From the NCBI GenBank assembly GCA_902385635.1, contig CABMGN010000006.1, positions 1-35,922 on the forward strand: 35,922 nucleotides of DNA, given 5' to 3'. This DNA is from an uncultured archaeon. Lineage in GTDB: Archaea > Nanobdellota > Nanobdellia > Pacearchaeales > GW2011-AR1. Below are positions 8,752 through 17,309 of this stretch, one piece after another. The notes under the pieces were generated by a model. That model was not told the DNA's origin. It made no database searches and was given only the letters and a program-made list of their open reading frames with translations. A program made the translations under genes and the position numbers. The stretch's first letter is position 1. Every line of letters begins with the position of its first letter.

Positions 8752-10479
8752 TTACTTAGCTTCTTCGGGAGAATCTACATCTAAAGCACCAGAATAAAAT
8801 GCTCCAACCAAGTCAGGTAATAAATCTCTAGAGGTGTTAGTAAAATTAGTTAATAATCTCTTTACAGAAGAAGGGGTTAATCCGATTACTTTTCCTACAT
8901 CTCTAAGGGGCATTTCAGAATAATGAACTAGAGTATAGGCTAAGGCTCCCCGAAGAAGAACAGAATCTGGAGAACGGTCTCCGCTAAGAATTAGTTCAGC
9001 ATCACGTCCGTGATTAAAACACTCTTGTTTAAAAAATTTAACAATATCTTCTGGGCGGGCCTTACCCCATTCAAATAACTGCTGTTGATAGGGTATAGTA
9101 AAAGGTGTTTCAGAAGAAAGACTGTAACGTGAAGACATAGACTCCAATACCTCTGGGCTCAGAACCTTTTCTGTAGTAGGAACGCTATTCATCATTAGTG
9201 CAATTCTGGATTCTATAGTAGAAGCATAATTCATTATTTCCGCAAGTTTGGATTCTATATATCTAACAGAAACATCTGCGGGAATTCCAAGGCTAATTCC
9301 TTCTGCGACTCTCTGGCCATCTTTTAAGGTTAAACCCTTAAACAAATTCTTAGAAAGCAATGCTAAGATTAGTGAATCTCTATCTCCCTCAAGTTGGGGC
9401 ATATTAACATAAACAAATTCACATCCTTGAATTCTACTAGCAAGATGGGGATTTCCCGCAGAGGCTATTCTTCCAATAAAGTCCTGAACGTGGGCTTCTG
9501 CTTCTGCCTCAGGAATTGTCTTAAATCCGTAAGTGTAAGAACAAACAAAACCCCTCTTCCTTCCGGCCTGGGTAAAGAAATCCCATAGTCTATAAGCTTC
9601 ATCTGCACAACCCACCCTTAACCCCTTTGGGCCAAATAGATTCTCTAAAGAATCCAAGCAACCCGCTCTCGCCTTATACATATAGCCTAAATCTGGACGT
9701 TTATCTGTGTTAAATGTTTTTCTTAATTCCTCTGAATGCGCATTCATATTGAGATAACCCGAAAGGATACCTTTCTCGAATAAGTAATGCATAAACTTAG
9801 AGATAAGAGCAGATTTACCAGAACCGTTTGGGCCAACTAAACAAATAGGACGAACCTTATCCGGAGAGTCTAAATTATTTGCAAGAGCTTCCAAACGAGA
9901 AGCAGCTTGTCGAATTCCATCATGAACTATAACCTCTTTATGGCTCCCCAATCTATACGGAACTTTAGATTTACCAAAAGCCTCACTAAGTTGAGAAGAT
10001 TGATTAGGTTGTGGTGGAGGAGACGAGGATGGAGCAATAGTTCTCTCCATTGGTTTGTACCCCGGAACATTCTCAAGTTCAACCGTAACAAAATGAATAC
10101 TGGGCTTTGAACAATCTTCTCTTTCTGGTAAAAGCCCCAACATTAATTCATAGGTTTCATGCTCAGCAAGATTATCTTTTTGAGCAGAGTTTACGGTAAG
10201 AACAAGGTCATGCGTTTCTGAATCAATAAAGACTTGACCCTTATCTGAAAGCCAATGACGTTTGAAACCTGCCGCTCTTTGGAAGGAAGTATAAAAGGAT
10301 TCAACAGCCTTCAGATCATTAACTGGAGAATGACCACTTAAAATAGTCTCTAAGATTTGATTTAGCGGCACCGGATCACGGTTAAGCTTCGCTCTTCGAT
10401 TTTCAATATGATTTCCATATAAATCTCTCCCCCCAAGTAAACTACCCTGTCTATCATCAGTACCTCTACGTAAGACCAT
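8752..10479 (-). CDS. AAA+ ATPase with DnaA-like architecture (575 aa)
   Basis: Walker A GPNGSGKS (9811-9834, complement); candidate Walker B VGCADEA; C-terminal helical/HTH block RGALAYTLVHYSEMPLRDVGKVIGLTPSSVKRLLTNF. Confidence 0.75.
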   Translation of the reverse strand: MVLRRGTDDRQGSLLGGRDLYGNHIENRRAKLNRDPVPLNQILETILSGHSPVNDLKAVESFYTSFQRAAGFKRHWLSDKGQVFIDSETHDLVLTVNSAQKDNLAEHETYELMLGLLPEREDCSKPSIHFVTVELENVPGYKPMERTIAPSSSPPPQPNQSSQLSEAFGKSKVPYRLGSHKEVIVHDGIRQAASRLEALANNLDSPDKVRPICLVGPNGSGKSALISKFMHYLFEKGILSGYLNMNAHSEELRKTFNTDKRPDLGYMYKARAGCLDSLENLFGPKGLRVGCADEAYRLWDFFTQAGRKRGFVCSYTYGFKTIPEAEAEAHVQDFIGRIASAGNPHLASRIQGCEFVYVNMPQLEGDRDSLILALLSKNLFKGLTLKDGQRVAEGISLGIPADVSVRYIESKLAEIMNYASTIESRIALMMNSVPTTEKVLSPEVLESMSSRYSLSSETPFTIPYQQQLFEWGKARPEDIVKFFKQECFNHGRDAELILSGDRSPDSVLLRGALAYTLVHYSEMPLRDVGKVIGLTPSSVKRLLTNFTNTSRDLLPDLVGAFYSGALDVDSPEEAK

Positions 10480-10577
10480 AAATCCCTCACAAAAATCTTG
10501 CTTAAAAGCATTGTTGTAATTGAGAAAAGGCTACAAAAACCCCTAACCTATATAAAACAGCCAATCCTAAAACAAGT

Positions 10578-11444
10578 ATGAAACCAAGGTACAGTTTTTC
10601 TTCTCACCGAACAAGAAGAACAGAAAACATAAAAAAACAACGCCCAAAATACCCTGAACTAGCAAAAGCAGTAATTGAGGATTCAGATATAGTTCTAGAG
10701 ATACTTGATGCAAGATTCCTAGAGGAAACCCGGAATAAAGAGCTAGAAGAAGAAATTCTAAAGAAAGGAAAAAAAGTAATTTTTATTCTAAACAAAGCAG
10801 ATTTAGTAGATCCTAAAAAAATACCAAAAGAGCAACTAAAAGAACTTCTTCCGTATGTTTTTATCTCATGTAAGGAAAGAGAAGGAGTAAGAGAGTTAAG
10901 AAAAAAACTTCAAATAGAATCAAAGAGAATAGTGAGAAAACCACTAACAGCCGAACAAATAAAACAAGGATTTGATAACAGGATAAAAGTTGGAATAATT
11001 GGTTACCCTAACACAGGTAAAAGTTCTCTAATTAATGTTCTCGTAGGTAAAAATGCTGCAGGTGTAGGAAGCGATGCAGGCTTCACACGCGGAATGCAAA
11101 AAGTTAAACTAACAAGCGATATTGTTTTAATTGATTCTCCAGGGGTTATACCAAAAGATCAGTACTCTCAGATAAAAACAGACAAGATAACAAAAAATAC
11201 AAAAGTCGGAGGAAGAAGTTACTCTCAAGTACGAAACCCGGAAGATGTTGTGCACCTCATCATGACAGATCATCCCGGAATTCTAGAAGAGCATTACAAA
11301 TTAGACACAAAAGGAGATGTTGATGAATTGTTAGACAGGCTCGGAAGAAAAAAAGGGATTCTGAAACGTGGTGGAGAGCCAAACACAGATTTAGTGGCAA
11401 GAAATGTTCTCAAAGAGTGGCAAACAGGAAAGATTAGAAAATAA
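10578..11444 (+). CDS. circularly permuted GTPase, YlqF/RbgA/NOG-like
   Basis: G4 NKAD precedes G1 GYPNTGKSS and G3 DSPGV, the permuted order typical of this family. Confidence 0.92.
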   Translation: MKPRYSFSSHRTRRTENIKKQRPKYPELAKAVIEDSDIVLEILDARFLEETRNKELEEEILKKGKKVIFILNKADLVDPKKIPKEQLKELLPYVFISCKEREGVRELRKKLQIESKRIVRKPLTAEQIKQGFDNRIKVGIIGYPNTGKSSLINVLVGKNAAGVGSDAGFTRGMQKVKLTSDIVLIDSPGVIPKDQYSQIKTDKITKNTKVGGRSYSQVRNPEDVVHLIMTDHPGILEEHYKLDTKGDVDELLDRLGRKKGILKRGGEPNTDLVARNVLKEWQTGKIRK

Positions 11445-11498
11445 AAAATTGTACAAATTTGTAATTAAGTTTAAAAACAAATTAGTATTATATTTTAA

Positions 11499-11903
11499 AT
11501 GAAAGAAAAGAGTGAAGATAGAATTCCCAACGAAGTAACTACTTATCCATACATTGACTATATTCATACACTAATTGCCAAAGGGGGGGATCCAAAATTG
11601 TTTCTAGATCTTATGTTAGAAGGAAGAAGTAGAAAAGAAGCCCCATTCGAGATTACCCCCTATGACAATGGAGCAGTAAGAATTTATCTAGCAACAACTA
11701 AGCCGCTTACAGTAGACATATATCGAGGTAGAGCAAGTGACCCAACTTGCAGAACTTTTGCCAAAAGTTATGGGGGAGTCTGGACAAGATTGCTTCAATC
11801 AGGATTTGAGCCAAAAGATATTTCGATAGTTAGAGATCCAAAATTAATAGAAGATCTTAGTAGAACCGGAAAACCTTCTCTAAGGGATAGGTTAGTTTTT
11901 TAA
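11499..11903 (+). CDS. hypothetical protein (134 aa)
   Basis: Complete ORF; convergent 12-bp overlap with elp3. Confidence 0.55.
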   Translation: MKEKSEDRIPNEVTTYPYIDYIHTLIAKGGDPKLFLDLMLEGRSRKEAPFEITPYDNGAVRIYLATTKPLTVDIYRGRASDPTCRTFAKSYGGVWTRLLQSGFEPKDISIVRDPKLIEDLSRTGKPSLRDRLVF

Positions 11904-13256
11904 CTTCTTAATCATATAAGTTGCATCTAGCTTGTAACCTAGATTTTTATAATATTCCCTAACACCAATACCCGAGATAACAGATATTTTCTGACACTTT
12001 TCTTTCTCAGCAATCTTTTCAGCTTCGGAAAGCAACCATTTTCCTAATCCTTGATGTTGAGTAGCAATTTTTGATTTCTTTCCAAGATTGATAGCCTGTC
12101 CGTAAACATGCAACTCTCGAACAATAGCTTTTCCCTTACTTATTCTCAGCCTCAAAAGTCCGAATAAAACATCTTCTTTATTTACAATCTCCAAAAAGTA
12201 TTCTTTTCCAGAAGAAGCAGGATACTTTGTTACCTTAAATTTCAAAGCTAAACTTAGATCTTTTTTATTAAACCCAACTTCCCTGTACCTTATCTCTTTA
12301 ATATTAGATTTCTTTTTTCTTAGTTCAGCTTCAATATCTTTCCGCAGATCAATCCTAATAACCCCCGCAGTTATATAATCTGGAGGAATTTCTCTCATAA
12401 CCCTCATAACTCTACAATACCTAGGAACAAGCTTCATCATCTGCAAAATTAATTTTTCTAATTGCTCTTTTGTATAAGGATTATATTTTCCCTTGAGGTA
12501 CCACTTTTCTAGTTCAGAGCCAGGCATTACAGTACAGGGATAAATCTTAATTTGGTCTGGTTTAAATCTTTCATCAGAGAAGATCTTTTTGAACATCTGT
12601 AAATCTTTTTGGGGGTTACTTCCTGGAAGCCCAGGCATTATATGATAGCCTATCTTGAAACCAGCGTTTCTAAGTCTTTTTGTTGCGTCAACAACATCCT
12701 TAATAGTATGCCCCCTCTTGACTGACTTGTAAATTTGATCATCAATTGCTTGAACACCAAGTTCAACTCTTGTTGCCCCAAATTCCCGCATTCGACCAAT
12801 ATCTTCATCAGAACAAACATCAGGTCTTGTTTCGATACATAAAGCAATACATCTATGCCTTGCTTTCTCGTTTAACTTCTGGGAAGCATTCAAGTCTTTC
12901 GAAATTTTTCCATTAAGAGCATCGTAAATACCTTTAATGAATTTATACTGGAAATTCTTAGCATACTGCAAAAAAGTTCCACCCATAAGGATTATCTCGA
13001 CTTTCTCTGTAGGATGGTTCATAGCCTCAAATGCTTTCAATCTTGCTTGTGTTTGTTTAAAAGAATCATAGTTCAACTCTCTTGCTCTTAGAACAACCGG
13101 GCTTTTTGGAGTATAAGACTGAGGAACATTTAAAGAAGGACAGAAAACACAAGCGCCGTGGTCGCACGGGCGAGGAGGAAGCATAACTGCAACAGGAGTA
13201 ATCCCCGATAGTGTTTTAGTTGGCTTTCTTACTTCATTCAAAAGAGGTTTTCTCAT
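11892..13256 (-). CDS. elp3: Elp3-family tRNA uridine(34) acetyltransferase/radical SAM
   Basis: Radical SAM cysteines CDHGACVFC, PQSYTPKSP, MGGTF, GVQAIDD; C-terminal GNAT domain GLGKWLLSEAEKIA and YYKNLGYKL. Confidence 0.95.
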   Translation of the reverse strand: MRKPLLNEVRKPTKTLSGITPVAVMLPPRPCDHGACVFCPSLNVPQSYTPKSPVVLRARELNYDSFKQTQARLKAFEAMNHPTEKVEIILMGGTFLQYAKNFQYKFIKGIYDALNGKISKDLNASQKLNEKARHRCIALCIETRPDVCSDEDIGRMREFGATRVELGVQAIDDQIYKSVKRGHTIKDVVDATKRLRNAGFKIGYHIMPGLPGSNPQKDLQMFKKIFSDERFKPDQIKIYPCTVMPGSELEKWYLKGKYNPYTKEQLEKLILQMMKLVPRYCRVMRVMREIPPDYITAGVIRIDLRKDIEAELRKKKSNIKEIRYREVGFNKKDLSLALKFKVTKYPASSGKEYFLEIVNKEDVLFGLLRLRISKGKAIVRELHVYGQAINLGKKSKIATQHQGLGKWLLSEAEKIAEKEKCQKISVISGIGVREYYKNLGYKLDATYMIKKLKN

Positions 13257-13286
13257 AAAAGAGACAGAATAAATTCCTATAAAAAA

Positions 13287-13523
13287 CTACCTTCTCTTCC
13301 GGTCTTTTCTCTTTTCAACAAAATAATAGATTATTGCTCCAAGAATTCCTGTCAGCACAATAACAATAACCCAGACAATTTTATCATTACTATCCTTATA
13401 TCTTCTCTTAATAGAATCAACAAGCATCCAGATCCAAAAAATAATACAGAAGACTATTAAGCCAATTATGATTAATACCAAAATAATAATTGCCAGAATT
13501 CCAAGCCAAGATAATTCCATCAT
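13287..13523 (-). CDS. PLDc_N-like small membrane protein (78 aa)
   Basis: WMLVDSIKRRYKDSNDKIVWVIVIVLTGILGAIIYYFVEKRK resembles the phospholipase_D-nuclease N-terminal membrane module. Confidence 0.75.
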   Translation of the reverse strand: MMELSWLGILAIIILVLIIIGLIVFCIIFWIWMLVDSIKRRYKDSNDKIVWVIVIVLTGILGAIIYYFVEKRKDRKRR

Positions 13524-13665
13524 GAAAAACTAAATAAAAAATAATTTATAAATCTTCCCTTCGATAAAATCAAACTTTTTAAAAACATTTCTACAGATAA
13601 ATTTCTGAAATTACTCTCAAAAAATTACTAGGAAGCTTTTAAAAGGAATTTTTTGTAGTTTTCCA

Positions 13666-14277
13666 ATGAAAGGACACTTACATTTAATAAAAAGATTAGA
13701 TTCAAAGATAGAATTAGTTCAGGACGAAAAATTGAAGGGGAAAATGAAGACCCTTCTACTAGATCTTAACGCTTCAATATCTCAAATCTACCTTCAGGCA
13801 ATTACTGATTCAAAAACTGGAGTTTATAACAATTTTTTCTTTGAAACACTTCTAACACTAGAGATTGAAAAATCCAAAAGAGGAGCTAACAAATTCAGCT
13901 TATTAATAATTGATTTAGATTTTTTTAAAAAAGTTAATGATACCTACGGACATATAAAAGGAGATGAAATTCTAAAAAGACTTGCAACAATTCTTGTAAA
14001 AAATACGCGTAAATTTGATGTTGTTTCAAGATTTGGGGGAGAAGAATTTATGGTACTCTTCCCAGGAGCAGACGTAGAAACAGCAAAAAAATTAACAAAA
14101 AGACTAAAAAAAGAAGTGAAAGAAGATTTCTTTTTAAAACAATACAGCATAACCTTCAGTGGAGGCTTAACTCTTTTCAAAGAAGATGATACCCCGGAGA
14201 AGATAAAATTAAGGGTAGATGAAGGCCTCTATAAAGCAAAAAATGGCGGAAGAGATCAGTTCATAATTATTGAATAG
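13666..14277 (+). CDS. GGDEF-domain protein (predicted diguanylate cyclase)
   Basis: [21 protein letters not shown] and [14 protein letters not shown] (I-site RxxD plus GGEEF). Confidence 0.95.
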   Translation: MKGHLHLIKRLDSKIELVQDEKLKGKMKTLLLDLNASISQIYLQAITDSKTGVYNNFFFETLLTLEIEKSKRGANKFSLLIIDLDFFKKVNDTYGHIKGDEILKRLATILVKNTRKFDVVSRFGGEEFMVLFPGADVETAKKLTKRLKKEVKEDFFLKQYSITFSGGLTLFKEDDTPEKIKLRVDEGLYKAKNGGRDQFIIIE

Positions 14278-14326
14278 TATAAAAAATCACAAACATACTT
14301 TTAAACTATTTTTTTCTAGTAAAAAT

Positions 14327-15598
14327 ATGAAGATTGGAATAATTGGGGGCTCTGGTTTGGACAATCCAGAAATTATAAAAGATTACAAAGAGCTAGATGT
14401 TAATACTCCTTTCGGAAAACCTTCCTCTCCGTTAATTGTTGGGAAAATTGGAGATATTGATGTCGCAATAATCGCCCGTCACGGAAGAAAACACCAAATT
14501 CCTCCAACACAAGTCAACAACAGAGCAAACATCTTTGCACTCAAAGATTACGGATGTAAAAGAATAATCTCTACAACCGCTGTTGGAAGTTTAAAAGAAG
14601 AAATTCAAAGAGGGGATTTTGTTATACTAGATCAATTCATTGACTTCACAAAACAAAGAAAAGAAACCTTTTTCGAAAGTTTTGATTTTGGTCCTTTACA
14701 TTACTCCTTAGCACACCCTTTTTCAGAAGACCTAAGGAAAAAGCTAATTCGCGCTTGTAAAGAACTAGAATTCAAACATCACCAAAAAGGAACAGTTGTA
14801 ACAATTGAAGGTCCAAGATTTTCTACAATAGCAGAAAGTAAAATGTTCAGAATTTTAGGTGCAGAGGTAATAAACATGTCAATTGCACCAGAAGCAATTC
14901 TTGCAGCAGAAGCAGAAGTTGAATACGGAACAATCGCAATGTCAACAGATTATGATTGTTGGAAACAAGAAGAAAAACCTGTAAGCTGGGAAGAGATTTC
15001 AAAAGTATTTAACTCAAACGTAGAAAGGGTAGTACAAGTTTTACTGAAGACAATTCAGTACTTTTCAGAACAGGAGAAAATAAGAGAGATAAAAGAGAAA
15101 ATTAGAACAATTCCAGATTTCCCTAAGCCAGGGGTTATGTTCAGAGATATAACAACCCTAATGAAAGACAAAGAAGGAATGAAAAAGACAATGGAATTCT
15201 TGTATGAAAGATACAAGGACAAAAAGATAGATCTTGTTGCGGGGATAGAATCTCGCGGATTCATTTTCGGAGCAATTCTCGCAGAGAAACTGAATGCGGG
15301 TTTTGTTCCAATAAGAAAAAAAGGAAAACTTCCAGGAGAGACAGAGCAACTTGAGTATATGCTTGAATACGGGACAGATACCGTTGAGATTCACAAAGAT
15401 GCAATCTCTCCGAGACAAAGGGTTCTTTTAGTAGATGACCTCCTAGCAACAGGAGGAACATCTCTTGCAGCTTGCAAACTAATTGAAAAAATTGGGGGAG
15501 AGATAGTAGAAAGTGCCTTTGTTATAGAACTTCCAGCTCTTGGTGGAAGGGAAAAACTATCCCGTTATGGAGTATTCTCTTTGATTTCTTTTGAATAA
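14327..15598 (+). CDS. fusion: 5'-methylthioadenosine phosphorylase (N-term) - adenine phosphoribosyltransferase (C-term)
   Basis: [103 protein letters not shown]. One uninterrupted frame. The track start at 14270 overlaps the upstream CDS; ATG14327 better fits the MTAP N-terminus. Confidence 0.95.
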   Translation: MKIGIIGGSGLDNPEIIKDYKELDVNTPFGKPSSPLIVGKIGDIDVAIIARHGRKHQIPPTQVNNRANIFALKDYGCKRIISTTAVGSLKEEIQRGDFVILDQFIDFTKQRKETFFESFDFGPLHYSLAHPFSEDLRKKLIRACKELEFKHHQKGTVVTIEGPRFSTIAESKMFRILGAEVINMSIAPEAILAAEAEVEYGTIAMSTDYDCWKQEEKPVSWEEISKVFNSNVERVVQVLLKTIQYFSEQEKIREIKEKIRTIPDFPKPGVMFRDITTLMKDKEGMKKTMEFLYERYKDKKIDLVAGIESRGFIFGAILAEKLNAGFVPIRKKGKLPGETEQLEYMLEYGTDTVEIHKDAISPRQRVLLVDDLLATGGTSLAACKLIEKIGGEIVESAFVIELPALGGREKLSRYGVFSLISFE

Positions 15599-15632
15599 GA
15601 ACGAATTTAAATTAAGATTTCTTATATAATCT

Positions 15633-16244
15633 ATGCAAGATCAGAAGAAAGTTTGGGATAATATAGCCGAAGAGTGGGATCAGTTTAAGAAAAGACAAGA
15701 TCCTCAAGTAAAAGAATTTGTTGAGAAAGCCAAAGGGAAGTTTATTGACTTGGGATGTGGTTCTGGAAGAAACTTCGCAAAAACAAAAGCAGAAATTTAT
15801 TCAGTAGATTTTTCAGGGAATATGCTCAAATATGCAAAGAGAAATGCAAAAAAATTAAGTATAAAAGCAGAATTCTTCGAGCTAGATATTACCAAACAAC
15901 TACCTTTTGAAGATAATTTTTTTGATTCTGGGATTTCCGTTGCAACACTACATTGTATTAATGGGAAAAAGCATAGAGAGAACATACTTAAAGAGATTTT
16001 TAGGGTTTTAAAACCAAAAGCAAAGTTTATGTTAAAGGTTTGGAATAGAAAATCCAGTAGATTTAAGGGGAAAGAAGAAAAGTTGATCAAATGGAGAGAT
16101 AAAGGAGAACGTTACTACTACATTTATGAAGAAAAAGAATTAGAAGAAGAACTAAAAAAAGCGGGATTTAAAATAGTTTTAATAGTTTCAACGAAAGAAG
16201 AGAATTTTCAGCTTCAGGAAATAAGTGTGATAGTTGAAAAATGA
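15633..16244 (+). CDS. SAM-dependent methyltransferase, Trm9/ALKBH8-like
   Basis: FIDLGCGSGRN; FRVLKPKAKFMLKVWN; RYYYIYEEKELEEELKKAGF is reminiscent of Trm9-type methyltransferases. Confidence 0.8.
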   Translation: MQDQKKVWDNIAEEWDQFKKRQDPQVKEFVEKAKGKFIDLGCGSGRNFAKTKAEIYSVDFSGNMLKYAKRNAKKLSIKAEFFELDITKQLPFEDNFFDSGISVATLHCINGKKHRENILKEIFRVLKPKAKFMLKVWNRKSSRFKGKEEKLIKWRDKGERYYYIYEEKELEEELKKAGFKIVLIVSTKEENFQLQEISVIVEK

Positions 16245-16775
16245 TTATTCTTTCTTTTCCCCTTTTTTTCCTTTGACCATCTTAAGCATGTCAAAAAAAG
16301 AGTGCTTCTCAAATAAAACAATTTTCTTATCGGGTAAGGATATATGCACTTTTAGAATTCCCATTCCAGAGATAAAAACAGTACAAAGAATATAATCTTT
16401 ACCTTCCGCGTTCTGGATTGTAAGAATAATTTTCTGAATTTTATTGCTGAACTTTTCTTCATCCATCTTTTTACGGATTAAGTCTTCAATATCCTCAAAT
16501 TCAAAATTATAATTATCCTTAACCTTTCCGGGGGTCCTCTCAGGATCAAATTGTTCAACAGGCAAAACCTGAACTCCCGACTCCAGATCGAAACTAAACA
16601 TTCTCTTATCTGAAGGTACAAAAAAATCAAGATGAGACTTGTTCTCCGGAGCTTTCATATTCTCTCTATCAATAACAAAAAAACCTCCGCATAAATAGCA
16701 ATCTTTATGCTCTTTCTTAAACTTAGCAAATTCTTCTGATCCAAAAAGTTTCTCAAGATAAAACTGAAGGTTCAT
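16245..16775 (-). CDS. hypothetical protein (176 aa)
   Basis: Complete ORF; no recognised domain. Confidence 0.6.
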   Translation of the reverse strand: MNLQFYLEKLFGSEEFAKFKKEHKDCYLCGGFFVIDRENMKAPENKSHLDFFVPSDKRMFSFDLESGVQVLPVEQFDPERTPGKVKDNYNFEFEDIEDLIRKKMDEEKFSNKIQKIILTIQNAEGKDYILCTVFISGMGILKVHISLPDKKIVLFEKHSFFDMLKMVKGKKGEKKE

Positions 16776-16825
16776 AAAAAGAACTAATTAGAAGATTTTA
16801 TAAAGATATTGTATAAGAAAAATAT

Positions 16826-17302
16826 ATGGTAACTTATGACATTATAGAACCTTGGCCGTCAACTTACAGAACAGTTGACCAAAACTTAGAAGCCCGAAAA
16901 CTTATTAGTAAAGTGAGTGGAAGACAAGCTGCAGCTATGAGGGTTGGAATTCCCCCCCTAACAATTGAGCCACCACAAATCCATCTGGTTTGTTCTAGAG
17001 ATGGGAAACCATTCGAAGAATTACTAACAGGTTTAGATGGAGAACTTGCAGTGGTCTATTATGATATCCAAACAAAAAAGAGAGACACCAAAATATACCA
17101 ACCCGGCCAAGATATCGTAATTCCTTTACATAGAATCCACTGGTTAGCTAATCCTCACAATCAAGAAGTACAATTTACATGCGAATATGCACCTCATCCT
17201 TGGGACGGAGAAGGGGACGAACCAGAATTCCAAAATTTAGAAACTCTTCTGAGATTTGTTGAAGATAAAAGATTAATGCAGAGAGTAATTCAAGCACGAT
17301 AA
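16826..17302 (+). CDS. cupin-like protein (158 aa)
   Basis: PGQDIVIPLHRIHWLANPHNQEVQFTCEY resembles a cupin strand pattern. Confidence 0.5.
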   Translation: MVTYDIIEPWPSTYRTVDQNLEARKLISKVSGRQAAAMRVGIPPLTIEPPQIHLVCSRDGKPFEELLTGLDGELAVVYYDIQTKKRDTKIYQPGQDIVIPLHRIHWLANPHNQEVQFTCEYAPHPWDGEGDEPEFQNLETLLRFVEDKRLMQRVIQAR

Positions 17303-17309
17303 AAGCGAG

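Noticed and set aside
11583-11589. G7 tract in the 134-aa ORF as a phase-variation site
   Set aside because: Encodes in-frame Gly-Gly mid-gene in a non-surface hypothetical protein; weak case compared with the adhesin G8.
14270-14326. N-terminal extension of the MTAP-APRT ORF
   Set aside because: Overlaps the GGDEF CDS and precedes the conserved [11 protein letters not shown] start; a TATA-like tttaaa lies just upstream of ATG14327.
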